From contig JAKZRQ010000069.1 of NCBI GenBank assembly GCA_047518105.1, positions 1 through 20,022 of the forward strand: a DNA stretch of 20,022 bases. Reading direction: 5' to 3'. The translations under genes were made by a program, and so were the position numbers. Below are positions 1-7,426 of this stretch, one piece after another; position 1 is the first letter of the stretch; every line of letters begins with the position of its first letter. The notes beneath the pieces are model-generated. The model searched no databases. It was not told the origin of the DNA and saw only the letters and a list, made by a program, of their open reading frames with translations. This stretch comes from VXYL01 sp047518105 (lineage in GTDB: Bacteria > Pseudomonadota > Gammaproteobacteria > Pseudomonadales > Azotimanducaceae).

Positions 1-79
1 CCGAAGGGCGCGCCCACAAACGCCCATCCGCGTTGTTGGCACCTTTTGACGTATGCCCGATATGCCTTCAAGGTGCCGC

Positions 80-300
80 CTAGCGGACTGGACGCCTGTG
101 GACGCGCTGACACGTCATTTCAAGGGTGTTCGACCACTAGATTGACCGCGATGTCGATGATCGTGCCGATGGCGGACTGCGCTGGCCGCGCCCGCCCGCG
201 CTTCGCGCGGGAGGCTCTCGCGGGTCTTTTGGGCCCGTGTGTACACGGGGCCAAAATCCTCCGCGATCATCACGGCCCCTGGTGAGAAATGCGGGCTAGC
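80..300. repeat. Diverged copy of the MITE-like repeat (copy 1)
   Basis: Positions 136-300 match 3415-3555 nearly base for base. Copy 1 carries one extra block of about 24 bp near 190-215, which includes a small GC hairpin (cccgcg/cgcggg). The right terminal repeat (278-295) and its flanking CTAG (296-299) are intact. The left half (84-135) does not resemble the left terminal repeat of copy 2, although a CTAG lies at 80-83, at almost the same distance from the core as in copy 2. The internal hairpin (227-256) has one mismatch that copy 2 lacks. I read this as an older, decayed or rearranged copy. No gene is visible in 1-348; a separate 8-bp inverted repeat (ggcacctt/aaggtgcc) lies at 38-45 and 70-77. 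Confidence 0.75.
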
Positions 301-348
301 GGCGTTCGCGAAATCGGGCTCGAAATGCCACAAAATCTTGAATGGCTA

Positions 349-438
349 TGGCGGAGAGGCAGGGATTCGAACCCTGGGTGCCCGCAAGGACACACCTGAT
401 TTCGAGTCAGGCCCATTCGGCCGCTCTGGCACCTCTCC
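349..438 (-). tRNA. tRNA-Ser (anticodon CGA)
   Basis: The minus strand folds as a class II tRNA of 90 nt. The 7-bp acceptor stem (ggagagg/cctctcc) is followed by discriminator G and an encoded CCA. The anticodon stem ccuga/ucagg encloses loop cuCGAaa, giving anticodon CGA, which reads UCG serine codons. A long variable arm (guguccuugcgggcac region) and a T-arm with gguucgaauccc are present. It sits downstream of the ketopantoate reductase gene but has its own promoter-like sequence. Confidence 0.97.
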
Positions 439-445
439 GCGGCGA

Positions 446-474
446 ATTGTCGTCTAGACGGGTTGTTTCGTCCA
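446..474 (-). promoter_or_regulatory. Candidate sigma70 promoter of tRNA-Ser
   Basis: On the minus strand TGGACG (469-474, 4/6 to the -35 consensus) and GACAAT (446-451, 4/6 to the -10) are separated by exactly 17 bp. The -10 ends 7 bp before the mature tRNA 5' end, which places transcription start at or just before the tRNA. Inferred from spacing and similarity only. Confidence 0.5.
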
Positions 475-544
475 CATCCGATTCGGAGGCACATCGGGAT
501 TCGGATTCGATCAGGGGCAGCCACACGACGATGGCGAACCCAAG

Positions 545-1510
545 TCACCGGAATCGAACGCGCTGGTCAAGCAGCGTGCCCACCAGGTCGATGGTGGGCG
601 TCGGTACGCCCATCAGCGCTGCGAGTTCCTGCACGGCGCCGACCAGCGCGCCGGTCTCCAAGGGTCGCCCCAGTTCGAGGTCCTGCAGCATCGAGGTGCG
701 GTGTGCGCCGACGGCGGCCGCGCCGTCCATGCGCTTGTCGACGTCGATGGCAAAACGGGCGCCCAAGGCTTCGCCCACCGCTTGGCCTTCCAGCATCATG
801 CGGCGGGCGATGCTGCGCGTGCCCGGCTCGGTCGCCAGCACGTCGAGGGTGGCGTGGGTCAACGCGGACAGCGTGTTGAAGGCCAGGTTGCCCCAGAGCT
901 TCATCCAGATCTCGTTGCGCAGATTGGGCCGCACGGGGGCCTTGATGCCTGCGGCCATGAACAGCGCCGCGAGGGCGATGACCCGTTCGCTGCGCTCGCC
1001 GCCCGGCTCGCCGAGAATCATCTTGTGGTCGGAGAGATGCTGGATCACGCCGGGCTCGACAATCTCCGCAGACGGATAGACGACGCAGCCGATGGCCCGC
1101 TCGGGGCCGATGCCGCGCCAGATCGCCGCGCCGGGGTCGACGCTCTCCACGTGACGTTCGCCGATCGGCGAATCGAGGCGGTGGAAGTACCACCACGGAA
1201 TCCCGTTGACGGCGCTGACCACCGCCGTATCCGAGGCGAGGAGCGAGCGGATGCCGGTAACGGCCGGGCCGATGGAGTGCGCTTTCAACGTGACGATTAC
1301 CGCGTCCTGTTTGCCCAGGGCCGCGGGATCGTCGGTCGCCGGCAGATCGGCATGCAGTTCGTCGCCATCGACCAGGAGCGTCAGGCCATCGTCGAGGATC
1401 GCCTCCAAATGGGCGCCGCGCGCCACCACCGAAACGTCCGCGCCCGCGCGTGCGAGCAATACGGCCAGGTAGCCGCCGATAGCGCCGGCGCCGAAGATGC
1501 AGACCTTCAA
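545..1510 (-). CDS. panE: 2-dehydropantoate 2-reductase (ketopantoate reductase) family protein
   Basis: 321 aa. Enzymes of this family reduce 2-dehydropantoate to pantoate with NADPH in pantothenate/CoA synthesis; relatives act on other 2-keto acids. The N-terminus has the Rossmann glycine motif GAGAIGG (residues 7-13). The C-terminal helical domain has the signature around K204, N208 and N212 (KLWGNLAFNTLSALT), matching the catalytic Lys and Asn positions of PanE. The start is TTG at 1508-1510, chosen because the fold begins immediately (KVCIFGAG) and because it overlaps the TGA of the upstream acyl-CoA ligase gene (TTGA), implying translational coupling. The coupling to a ligase rather than to panB/panC leaves open that the true substrate is another 2-keto acid. 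The family call is firm; the exact substrate is not. Confidence 0.85.
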   Translation of the reverse strand: MKVCIFGAGAIGGYLAVLLARAGADVSVVARGAHLEAILDDGLTLLVDGDELHADLPATDDPAALGKQDAVIVTLKAHSIGPAVTGIRSLLASDTAVVSAVNGIPWWYFHRLDSPIGERHVESVDPGAAIWRGIGPERAIGCVVYPSAEIVEPGVIQHLSDHKMILGEPGGERSERVIALAALFMAAGIKAPVRPNLRNEIWMKLWGNLAFNTLSALTHATLDVLATEPGTRSIARRMMLEGQAVGEALGARFAIDVDKRMDGAAAVGAHRTSMLQDLELGRPLETGALVGAVQELAALMGVPTPTIDLVGTLLDQRVRFR

Positions 1511-3003
1511 GGGTGGAACCCCAAGGCCTTGGCGAGCCCGATGCGCTGGATCTTGCCTGTTGGGCCCTTCGGGATCTCGTCCACGAACGCGAACCGGCGC
1601 GGGGTCTTGAAGTCCGCCAAACGGCGGGAGACGAACGCCCGCAGTTCCCGCTCGGTGACCACCGCGCCGTCGGCAAGAACGATGGCGGCGGCCACCTCCT
1701 CGCCGAGCTTGTCGTGGGGCATGGCGAAGGTGCACGCCTGCTGCACGGCGTGGTGGGCGAGCAGGACTTCGTCGACTTCGAGCGGCGCGATCTTCTCGCC
1801 GCCGCGGTTGATGATCTCCTTCAGACGTCCAGTGACTTTGACGTAGCCGTCCGCGTCCATCACCCCCTGGTCCCCGGTGCGGAACCAGTCGCCGTGGAAC
1901 GCGCTGGCGCTGGCGTCCGGGTTGTCGAGGTAGCCGACGGTGACATTGGACCCGCGAATGGCGATCTCGCCCTCCCCGCCCAAGGGCAACACCAACCCTT
2001 GCTCGTCCAGGATGGTCACTTCCGGCCCCGCAGCGGGGCCGACGGTGCCGGGCTTGCGCGCTGCGGGCGGCAAAGGGTTCGAGCACATCTGATGGGCCGC
2101 CTCGGTCATCGCGTAGGCCTCGATTACCGGTGCATCGAAGACCGACTCCAACTCCGCCATTACCGACGTCGGCAACGACGACGACGACGAGCGGATGAAG
2201 CGCAGCCGGTTGCCTTGCGCCGTCTCCCGGTTGCGCCCGGCGCGCGCGAGAATGGCCTGATGCATGGTGGGCACCGCGCTGTACCAGGTCGGCTCGGCAT
2301 CCTTCATCCAGGCGAAGAATCGGAGCGCGTCGAATCCCGGCGTGCAGACCACTTCCGCACCCGCCGAGATACTCGCCAGCAGCGGCGCCATCAGGCCGTG
2401 GATGTGGAACAGGGGCATGACGTTCAAGCAGCGGTCATCCGGTTCGAGGCGCAGCGTGGCGGCGATGTTGCGCGCCGAGGCGGCGAGGTTCGCCTGGCTG
2501 AGCGGCACCATCTTGGGCCGCGAGGTTGTTCCCGACGTGTGCAGGATCAACGCAACGGCCTGCTCGCCCCGGGGTTCCAACGGCGCCTCCGCGACGCCAT
2601 CCAAACGCAGCGAGCCGGCGGTCTTGCCCTCTAGCAGGCGCAACACGCGGATGCCCCTTGAAGCCGCGATGTCGATGGCCGGCGAGGCCGAGTCGGGCTC
2701 GACGATCAAGGCGCGGGCGTCGAGGTCGGACAGATAGAAAGCAAATTCGTCCGCCTTGTAGGCCGGATTCAGCGGCGCCGTGGCACACCACGGCGACAAG
2801 CCGGCGAAAGCGGCAGCCATGGCCGCACCGTTGGGGAGCACCAATGCGACTCGGTGGTCGGGACCGATCCCGACCGCGCGCAACTGCCGGCCCAGGTCGA
2901 CGGTCTGGGCGCGCAGCTCGCCGTGAGTGATCCCTGGACGCGACGGGGCCGAGATGGCCGGGTCGGCTTCCTTGCCTTGGAACAGGTCGATGATGGTGTT
3001 CAT
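1507..3003 (-). CDS. AMP-forming acyl-CoA ligase, oxalyl-CoA synthetase (AAE3/Pcs60)-like
   Basis: 498 aa, a member of the ANL superfamily, which activates a carboxylic acid to acyl-AMP and then to acyl-CoA. Visible motifs are the P-loop HTSGTTSRPK (155-164), the A5 motif AYAMTEAAHQM (297-306), the TGD motif (377-379), the hinge GRLKEIINRGGEK (392-404) and the catalytic lysine in PTGKIQR (about K484). The stretch from RFIRSSSSSLP through MTEAAHQMCSNPLPP and KPGTVGPAAGPE closely resembles, from memory, plant AAE3 and yeast Pcs60 oxalyl-CoA synthetases; other bacterial short-chain ligases share parts of it. The ATG at 3001-3003 is preferred over those at 3016 and 3007 because GGAG at 3014-3017 then lies 9 nt upstream. 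The gene overlaps the PanE-family gene by 4 nt of TTGA, so the two form an operon. Confidence 0.9.
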   Translation of the reverse strand: MNTIIDLFQGKEADPAISAPSRPGITHGELRAQTVDLGRQLRAVGIGPDHRVALVLPNGAAMAAAFAGLSPWCATAPLNPAYKADEFAFYLSDLDARALIVEPDSASPAIDIAASRGIRVLRLLEGKTAGSLRLDGVAEAPLEPRGEQAVALILHTSGTTSRPKMVPLSQANLAASARNIAATLRLEPDDRCLNVMPLFHIHGLMAPLLASISAGAEVVCTPGFDALRFFAWMKDAEPTWYSAVPTMHQAILARAGRNRETAQGNRLRFIRSSSSSLPTSVMAELESVFDAPVIEAYAMTEAAHQMCSNPLPPAARKPGTVGPAAGPEVTILDEQGLVLPLGGEGEIAIRGSNVTVGYLDNPDASASAFHGDWFRTGDQGVMDADGYVKVTGRLKEIINRGGEKIAPLEVDEVLLAHHAVQQACTFAMPHDKLGEEVAAAIVLADGAVVTERELRAFVSRRLADFKTPRRFAFVDEIPKGPTGKIQRIGLAKALGFHP

Positions 3004-3060
3004 CCGCATAGTCTCCAATAGACACCGACTGCGCGCAAACAGCGGTTTCTTCGGGAATTC

Positions 3061-3115
3061 CGGGGAGCGGCTTTCGGGGAGCGGCTATAGTGTGCCGAAT
3101 CCATATCCGCGGATA
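3061..3115. repeat. Tandem 14-bp repeat and palindrome upstream of the acyl-CoA ligase
   Basis: The unit cggggagcggcttt (3061-3074) is followed at once by cggggagcggctat (3075-3088). A perfect 12-bp palindrome, tatccgcggata, lies at 3104-3115. Both sit in the gap between the minus-strand ligase gene and the plus-strand SDR remnant. The palindrome could be an operator for the ligase operon, but no regulator gene is adjacent. The role is unproven. Confidence 0.4.
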
Positions 3116-3363
3116 GAGAATCAACAGCATCCTCTACTCCGCCGTCAAGGCCGCCGTCACCCACTACTCGAAGCTCGCTGGCGCTGAACTCGGCCCGCGA
3201 GGGATACGCGTCAACGTGATTTCTCCCGGGGCGATCGCGACGCCCATCTTCTGGGGTGGCTCGGCCCGAGCCAACACCCTTCCCGACGCCGAGAACGCGC
3301 GCAAGATGGCCAAACTGCAGGGCAATCTCGCGAAGGCGAATCCATTGAAGAAGTCGGGCCTAG

Positions 3364-3550
3364 CCCGTATTTCTCACCAGGCCGCTTGTCGGCGTCAAAA
3401 AGCTCTTGGGTTTCACTAGTTTGACCGCGATGTCGATGATCGTGCCGATGGCGGACTCCGCTGGCCGCGCCCTCGCGGGTCTTTTGGCCCCGTGTGTACA
3501 CGGGGCCAAAATCCTCCGCGATCATCACGGCCCCTGGTGAGAAATGCGGG
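3364..3550. mobile_element. MITE-like element with 18-bp TIRs and CTAG target duplication (copy 2)
   Basis: The left end cccgtatttctcaccagg (3364-3381) and right end cctggtgagaaatgcggg (3533-3550) are inverted repeats with one mismatch in 18. CTAG flanks both sides (3360-3363 and 3551-3554) and behaves as a 4-bp target duplication: deleting the element plus one CTAG restores the interrupted SDR frame. The element is 187 bp with no convincing transposase gene, so it needs a transposase in trans. IS5-group elements commonly duplicate 4-bp YTAR/CTAG sites, so an IS5-type mobiliser is a reasonable inference. A related copy is at 80-300. Confidence 0.88.
3482..3511. repeat. Perfect 30-bp hairpin inside the MITE
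   Basis: ttttggccccgtg and cacggggccaaaa form a perfect 13-bp stem around the 4-nt loop tgta. The stem is bounded by T and A runs, so it could act as a bidirectional intrinsic terminator or as a structural part of the element. The equivalent hairpin in copy 1 (227-256) has one stem mismatch. Confidence 0.7.
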
Positions 3551-3786
3551 CTAGCCTGGGATATCGCCACTGCGGCGCTATTCCTCGCGTGCGAAGAAGG
3601 TCGATTCGTCAACTGCCACGATCTGGTGGTGGACGGCGGGCGCACGTCGATGTTCAACGAATATCCCGCCCCCGCCATCCCGTAACGAATCGGGCCTGTC
3701 GGCCGCTCCCGAGGCCATACGGACGTTGCCCGGTGCGGATCGTGCGCTCGGTACCGACGCCGACCGCCTCGAACCAGTCAGCAACG

Positions 3787-5250
3787 TCAGGTAGGGCTGT
3801 CGGGCGTTCCCTGCCGCCGGGCATTGAGTTCGCGCAAGATCTCCGCGTGGCGCGCGCGGGTGATGCCGTAGTGCGTGTAGCACCAGATCGCGACAATGGC
3901 GAACCCGGCGACCACCGGGCCGTAGAGGATGCCCAGGTCGACGAGGGTATCCGCCGGAACGTCGGCGGAGGTCTTGATCTCGGGGCCTCGCGGCCAGTCG
4001 ATGAGATCGAGACCGATGCCGCCGATGAAGGTGCCGAAACCCGATGTCGCCTTGTTCGAAAAGGCGATGGCGCCGAAGAAGATCCCTTCCTGGCGCACGC
4101 CGGTCTCGTAGTCGTGCTCGTCCGCCACGTCGGCCATCATCGACCCGAACGCGATGAACGCCTGCTGCAGGATCAACCCCTGGATGAACTTGAAGCCGAT
4201 CAGGGTGTAGACGAGTTCCGCAGTGCCGTTGACGGGAAATGCCTCGCCCAAGCGCAGCACCACGGGAAGGAATTGGCAGGACGCCCACACTGCGGAACCG
4301 AGCACGACGCCGAACCGCTTGTCGGTATAGCGCAGCAACGGCGCGGTCAGGAAGACGCCGATCATGAGGCCGGCGATGCTCGCCACCTGCAGCAACAGCA
4401 TCTGCCCACCCGTCAGGTCCCAGAAGTACTGGTACATGTAGAGGTCCAGCGCATTGTTGACCCCGGCCATCACGAAGATGATCAACACGCCGAAGAAGAG
4501 CCACCGAAACGATCGGTTCTTGAACCCCTCGCGCAGGTCGACAACGAGTTGAACCATGGGGCTTCGCCCGGATGGTGCCGCCGGGACCGGCAGATAGGGT
4601 ATTTCCTTGCGTGTACCGAAGGCCGAATACCAGATGGTGAGGACCATCAGGACTGCCAATGTGACGGCATAGGGTGCGTAGCTATCGGAGACGAGCCGTC
4701 CGCCCCGGTCGTCGGCGAAGAACCACCCGAGGCCGATGAACCATGCCGCAGCCGATCCGGCCGTTCCGAAGAACTGCCGGTAGGCCACCACGCGGGTACG
4801 CTCGTTGAAGTTCTCCGTCATCTCCGCGCCCAAGGCGAGATGCGGCACGTGATACAGGGTCATCGCCGCTCGGGTCAGCGTCGCGAATAGGGCCAGCCAG
4901 CCGAACAGACCCCAATCGCCCAAGCTCGCTGGCGGCGAGAACAGCCCCACGAACGCGAGCCCGAGCGGCAGCGCCGAGGCGTACATGAACGGGTGGCGGC
5001 GACCGAGTCTCGACTGGAAGTTGTCCGACAGGGAACCGGCGAGCGGGTCCGTGACGGCATCGAACAGCAGCGCGACAAACAGCGCCGCGCCCGCAAAGGT
5101 CCCGGGCAGACCCAGCACCTGGTTGTAGTAGAACAGGACGAAGACCGCGAAGGCGGTGTTCTTCAGCCCTTCCGCGAACTGCCCGACGCCGTATGCGAGC
5201 TTGCTCGTGAAGGGCACCAGGCGGTCCCTGGAAGCGACGCCGTTCACCAT
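3787..5250 (-). CDS. GPH-family (MelB-like) MFS cation symporter
   Basis: 487 aa, strongly hydrophobic with about 12 membrane segments; an inner-membrane cation-coupled transporter of the glycoside-pentoside-hexuronide group. Signatures are GQFAEGLKNTAFAVFVLFYY in helix 1, the helix-2/loop motif LFDAVTDPLAGSLSDN followed by SRLGRRHPFMY (the conserved Asp residues correspond to the cation site of MelB), and YRQFFG after helix 4. The substrate cannot be read from sequence; many members in marine bacteria have unknown substrates. The frame stays open upstream to 5361, but that part overlaps tRNA-Pro, so the ATG at 5248-5250 (protein MVNGVASRDRL...) is preferred. No strong Shine-Dalgarno sequence is visible, so a nearby alternative start is possible. 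It is monocistronic here, ending beside the SDR remnant. Confidence 0.85.
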   Translation of the reverse strand: MVNGVASRDRLVPFTSKLAYGVGQFAEGLKNTAFAVFVLFYYNQVLGLPGTFAGAALFVALLFDAVTDPLAGSLSDNFQSRLGRRHPFMYASALPLGLAFVGLFSPPASLGDWGLFGWLALFATLTRAAMTLYHVPHLALGAEMTENFNERTRVVAYRQFFGTAGSAAAWFIGLGWFFADDRGGRLVSDSYAPYAVTLAVLMVLTIWYSAFGTRKEIPYLPVPAAPSGRSPMVQLVVDLREGFKNRSFRWLFFGVLIIFVMAGVNNALDLYMYQYFWDLTGGQMLLLQVASIAGLMIGVFLTAPLLRYTDKRFGVVLGSAVWASCQFLPVVLRLGEAFPVNGTAELVYTLIGFKFIQGLILQQAFIAFGSMMADVADEHDYETGVRQEGIFFGAIAFSNKATSGFGTFIGGIGLDLIDWPRGPEIKTSADVPADTLVDLGILYGPVVAGFAIVAIWCYTHYGITRARHAEILRELNARRQGTPDSPT

Positions 5251-5322
5251 GCGGCGGGTCCGCTTGAACAACGCAGAGTCCGCACCGGCATCCCCTCCTC
5301 CGCCACCAGGCTTGTTGGTCGT

Positions 5323-5399
5323 TGGTCGGGGCGGCCGGATTTGAACCGACGACCACCACACCCCCAGTGTGGTGCGCTACCAGACTGCGCTACGCCCCG
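5323..5399 (-). tRNA. tRNA-Pro (anticodon GGG)
   Basis: 77 nt on the minus strand. The acceptor stem cggggcg/cgccccg is followed by discriminator A and an encoded CCA. The anticodon stem ccaca/ugugg encloses loop cuGGGgg, giving anticodon GGG. The D-arm gcgc...gcgc and a T-arm with gguucaaaucc are present. It lies between the SDR gene at 5521-6399 and the transporter gene, all on the same strand. Confidence 0.97.
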
Positions 5400-5429
5400 A
5401 ACGGGCCCGCTCTTGCGCGGCTGCAATGG

Positions 5430-5438
5430 ATTCTATCA
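5430..5438 (-). promoter_or_regulatory. Candidate extended -10 promoter of tRNA-Pro
   Basis: On the minus strand TGATAGAAT gives a TGn extension plus a -10 hexamer TAGAAT (5430-5435) about 30 nt before the mature tRNA. No good -35 sits at 17 bp; TTGGTT is found at a 19-bp spacing. Support is from sequence similarity only. Confidence 0.45.
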
Positions 5439-5446
5439 CCCGGCGG

Positions 5447-5490
5447 CGAATCGGAACCAAGGACCGCAAGCCGACCCTTGGTTCGATTCG
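5447..5490. terminator. Hairpin between the SDR gene and tRNA-Pro
   Basis: Arms 5447-5462 and 5476-5490 pair over 15 bp with a single bulged G (core gaaccaagg/ccttggttc) around a 13-nt loop. It lies 31 nt past the stop of the minus-strand SDR gene, a position suited to transcription termination. No U-tract follows on that strand, so it may instead be an mRNA 3'-end stabiliser. Confidence 0.45.
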
Positions 5491-5520
5491 ATCGCCTGCT
5501 CCGAAGCCGTCGAGGCGGCG

Positions 5521-6399
5521 TTAGGAGTTGCTGCCTTGGAAGCTGCTCGCGGCCGATGCTTCGGACATGTCGAGTACGGTCGCGATCTGTAGTTCCAAGG
5601 TCTCGATCGACGCAGCCACACCCAGATCGACCCCTTTGTTCGAATACACCATGTTGGACGAGAAACGTCCGCCCGCGGCCTGGATGATCCTCCCGTTGGG
5701 CGCGTCTTCGCCGGCGAGATAGAGCACCGCCGGACTGACCAGACCCGGATGGCTGGAGGGGTCCGGCTTGTCGGGGTCGATGGTGCTGCCCGGGACACTG
5801 GCCGTCATCCGCGTCGCCGCGCCCGGCGACAGGCAGTTCGTGCGCACGTTGTGCGAAGCGCCCTCCCGCGCCAGGTTGTTCATGAGTCCGACCATGCCCA
5901 TCTTCGCAGCCCCGTAGTTCGACTGGCCGAAGCTGCCGAAGATGCCGGATACCGACGAGGTGAAGACCACGCGGCCGTAGTTCTTCCCGTACAGGATCGG
6001 CCAAGCGTGCCAAGTGACATAGGCGGTGCCGTTGAGATGCACGTTGATGACCAGGTCCCATTCGTCCAGGGTCATCTTCTTGAACGATTTGTCGCGCAGG
6101 ATCCCTGCGTTGTTGACCACGATGTCCACCGTGCCGAAGGCGCGAACGGCGTCGTCGACGATGCTCTTGGCACCTTCCTTGTCGGAAACGCTCGCCTTGT
6201 TCGCGACGGCTTCACCGCCGAACGCGCGGATCTCCTCGACAACCCGGTCCGCCGCGTCCCCATGGCCGCTGCCGTCCACGCTGCCGCCGAGGTCGTTCAC
6301 CACCACCTTCGCGCCGTGCTCTGCCAGCAACAAGGCGTGGCAGCGCCCCAAGCCGTTTCCCCCTCCCGTGACGATGGCCACGCGTCCTTCCACACTCAT
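5521..6399 (-). CDS. SDR, MFE-2-like (3R)-hydroxyacyl-CoA dehydrogenase
   Basis: 292 aa. The protein resembles the dehydrogenase domain of peroxisomal multifunctional enzyme type 2 (HSD17B4), which oxidises (3R)-hydroxyacyl-CoA with NAD+ in beta-oxidation. Motifs are TGGGNGLG (11-18), VVVNDLGGS after strand 2 (typical of MFE-2), NNAGILRD (96-103), and the catalytic set S149, Y162 and K166 in TSSVSG and SNYGAAK. RTNCLSPGAATRMT follows. Unlike eukaryotic MFE-2 there is no hydratase or SCP2 domain. The ATG at 6397-6399 is chosen because GGGAG (6406-6410) lies 6-7 nt upstream; the frame extends 10 codons further without better support. The C-terminal tail of about 30 residues is not typical of short SDRs. 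Confidence 0.88.
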   Translation of the reverse strand: MSVEGRVAIVTGGGNGLGRCHALLLAEHGAKVVVNDLGGSVDGSGHGDAADRVVEEIRAFGGEAVANKASVSDKEGAKSIVDDAVRAFGTVDIVVNNAGILRDKSFKKMTLDEWDLVINVHLNGTAYVTWHAWPILYGKNYGRVVFTSSVSGIFGSFGQSNYGAAKMGMVGLMNNLAREGASHNVRTNCLSPGAATRMTASVPGSTIDPDKPDPSSHPGLVSPAVLYLAGEDAPNGRIIQAAGGRFSSNMVYSNKGVDLGVAASIETLELQIATVLDMSEASAASSFQGSNS

Positions 6400-6505
6400 C
6401 GATTGCTCCCTACGTACGATCAAAGGCACGCAAGGATACTGGAACCGGCGCGGTCGGGGCCACCAAGCCGGCGGCGGCCCCGGTCGCCGTCATCCCAACG
6501 CCGAC

Positions 6506-7426
6506 CTACCGGAACGCGGAGATGATCTCCTCTTCGTACTTCTTGAGACGCTCCACGTCGCCGCTCCCTAGGCCGCCGAACATGATCTCCGAGATGCCCG
6601 CGTCCTGGAACTCACCGATACGGTCGATGATGTGCTGGCGCGATCCGGCCACCGTGCCCGGTCCGAGGCGGCGTACCACGCGTTCGATCAGGGACTTGTC
6701 TTCGGTCAGGTAGCAAGGCATGAGGAGCGTCCGGCGAATCTCCGCCGGATCGCGGCCGACGTCCTCGCAGTGCTTCTCCAGGATGCCCGCCTTGGCCTTG
6801 TAGTAGTCAAGCGACATCCCGCCGCCGGCCCAACCGTCGAGATTCATGACATCCCCATACTTGGCCAGGGTGCGCAGCGTGCGCTTCGGCCCGGTGCCGC
6901 CCACCATGATGGGAATCGGCTTGTCGTAGGAACCCGGCGACAGCCGCGCGTTGTCGGCTTCGTAGTAGGTGCCGTGATAGTCCACCGGCTCGTTCGAGTG
7001 GATCAGAAGCCGCAGGAGTTCGCAGGCCTCCTCGAACCGGTCCTGGCGTTCCTTCATGGGTGGAAACGTCCAGCCGTAGGCCTCGTGCTCGCGCTTGTAC
7101 CAGCCAGCGCCTATGGCCAGCGTGAAGCGGCCTTGGCTGGCGGTGTCGATCGTGCCGGCGATCTTCGCCACCAAGGTTGGATTCCGGTAGGTGTTGCCGA
7201 GGACCAGGTTGCCGAGCCGCAGTTTCCTGGTCATGCCGCCGACGAAAGCAATGGCGGACAGGCCCTCGAAGGCGGTGAGCGCTTCCCGTTCCCGATCCGC
7301 GCCAGGGGGAATGAAATGGTCGGCGAACCAGACGCTATCCCAGTCGCCGGCCTCCATGGCTTGCACCGATGCCCGTACGGCATCCCACGTAGTTGTATAG
7401 ACGTTTACTTGTACCCCGAAGTCCAA
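6506..7426 (-). CDS. LLM class (luciferase-like) flavin-dependent oxidoreductase
   Basis: 306 aa, a TIM-barrel enzyme of the luciferase-like monooxygenase family that uses FMNH2 or F420. Visible landmarks are the first strand MDFGVQVNVYT, SVWFADHFIPPG, the GMTRKLRLGNLVLGNTYRNPTLVAKIAGTIDTASQGRF segment characteristic of the family, GAGWYKREHEAYGW, and IPIMVGGTGPKRTLRTLAKYGDVMNL. The substrate is unknown. The start is TTG at 7424-7426, with GAGG 9 nt upstream; no in-frame ATG precedes the conserved first strand. A gap of 106 bp separates its stop from the downstream SDR gene on the same strand, so co-transcription is possible. F420 versus FMN use cannot be settled from sequence. Confidence 0.85.
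   Translation of the reverse strand: MDFGVQVNVYTTTWDAVRASVQAMEAGDWDSVWFADHFIPPGADREREALTAFEGLSAIAFVGGMTRKLRLGNLVLGNTYRNPTLVAKIAGTIDTASQGRFTLAIGAGWYKREHEAYGWTFPPMKERQDRFEEACELLRLLIHSNEPVDYHGTYYEADNARLSPGSYDKPIPIMVGGTGPKRTLRTLAKYGDVMNLDGWAGGGMSLDYYKAKAGILEKHCEDVGRDPAEIRRTLLMPCYLTEDKSLIERVVRRLGPGTVAGSRQHIIDRIGEFQDAGISEIMFGGLGSGDVERLKKYEEEIISAFR

Larger units (their letters stand above)
3126..3685 (+). pseudogene. Short-chain dehydrogenase/reductase fragment, 5'-truncated and split by a MITE
   Basis: Only the second half of an SDR is present. It begins at the active-site region (YSAVKAAVTHYSKLAGAELGP, the YxxxK helix), continues through IRVNVISPGAIATPIFW, and after the insertion resumes with DIATAALFLA and FVNCHDLVVDGG, ending at TAA 3683-3685. 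The N-terminal cofactor-binding TGxxxGxG half and any start codon are missing. The element at 3364-3550 interrupts codons between SGLA and WDI. Removing it together with one CTAG (191 bp) rejoins the two frames as KKSGLAWDIATAALFLA, which aligns with the usual GxPEDIA motif. The 5' truncation is a separate event. It cannot make an active enzyme. Confidence 0.9.

Noticed and set aside
342..1079. Plus-strand frame of 245 codons over tRNA-Ser and the PanE-family gene
   Set aside because: It is antisense to a well-supported gene and to a tRNA, and has serine/arginine-rich shadow composition.
3211..3678. Minus-strand frame across the MITE, also present in copy 1 (HFSPGAVMIAEDFGPVYTR...)
   Set aside because: The shared translation simply reflects the nucleotide repeat. 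It spans the insertion borders and runs antisense to the SDR remnant, and the two copies differ by an indel, with no recognisable domain.
5251..5361. N-terminal extension of the GPH transporter
   Set aside because: These codons read through tRNA-Pro and give a low-complexity sequence with no family similarity.
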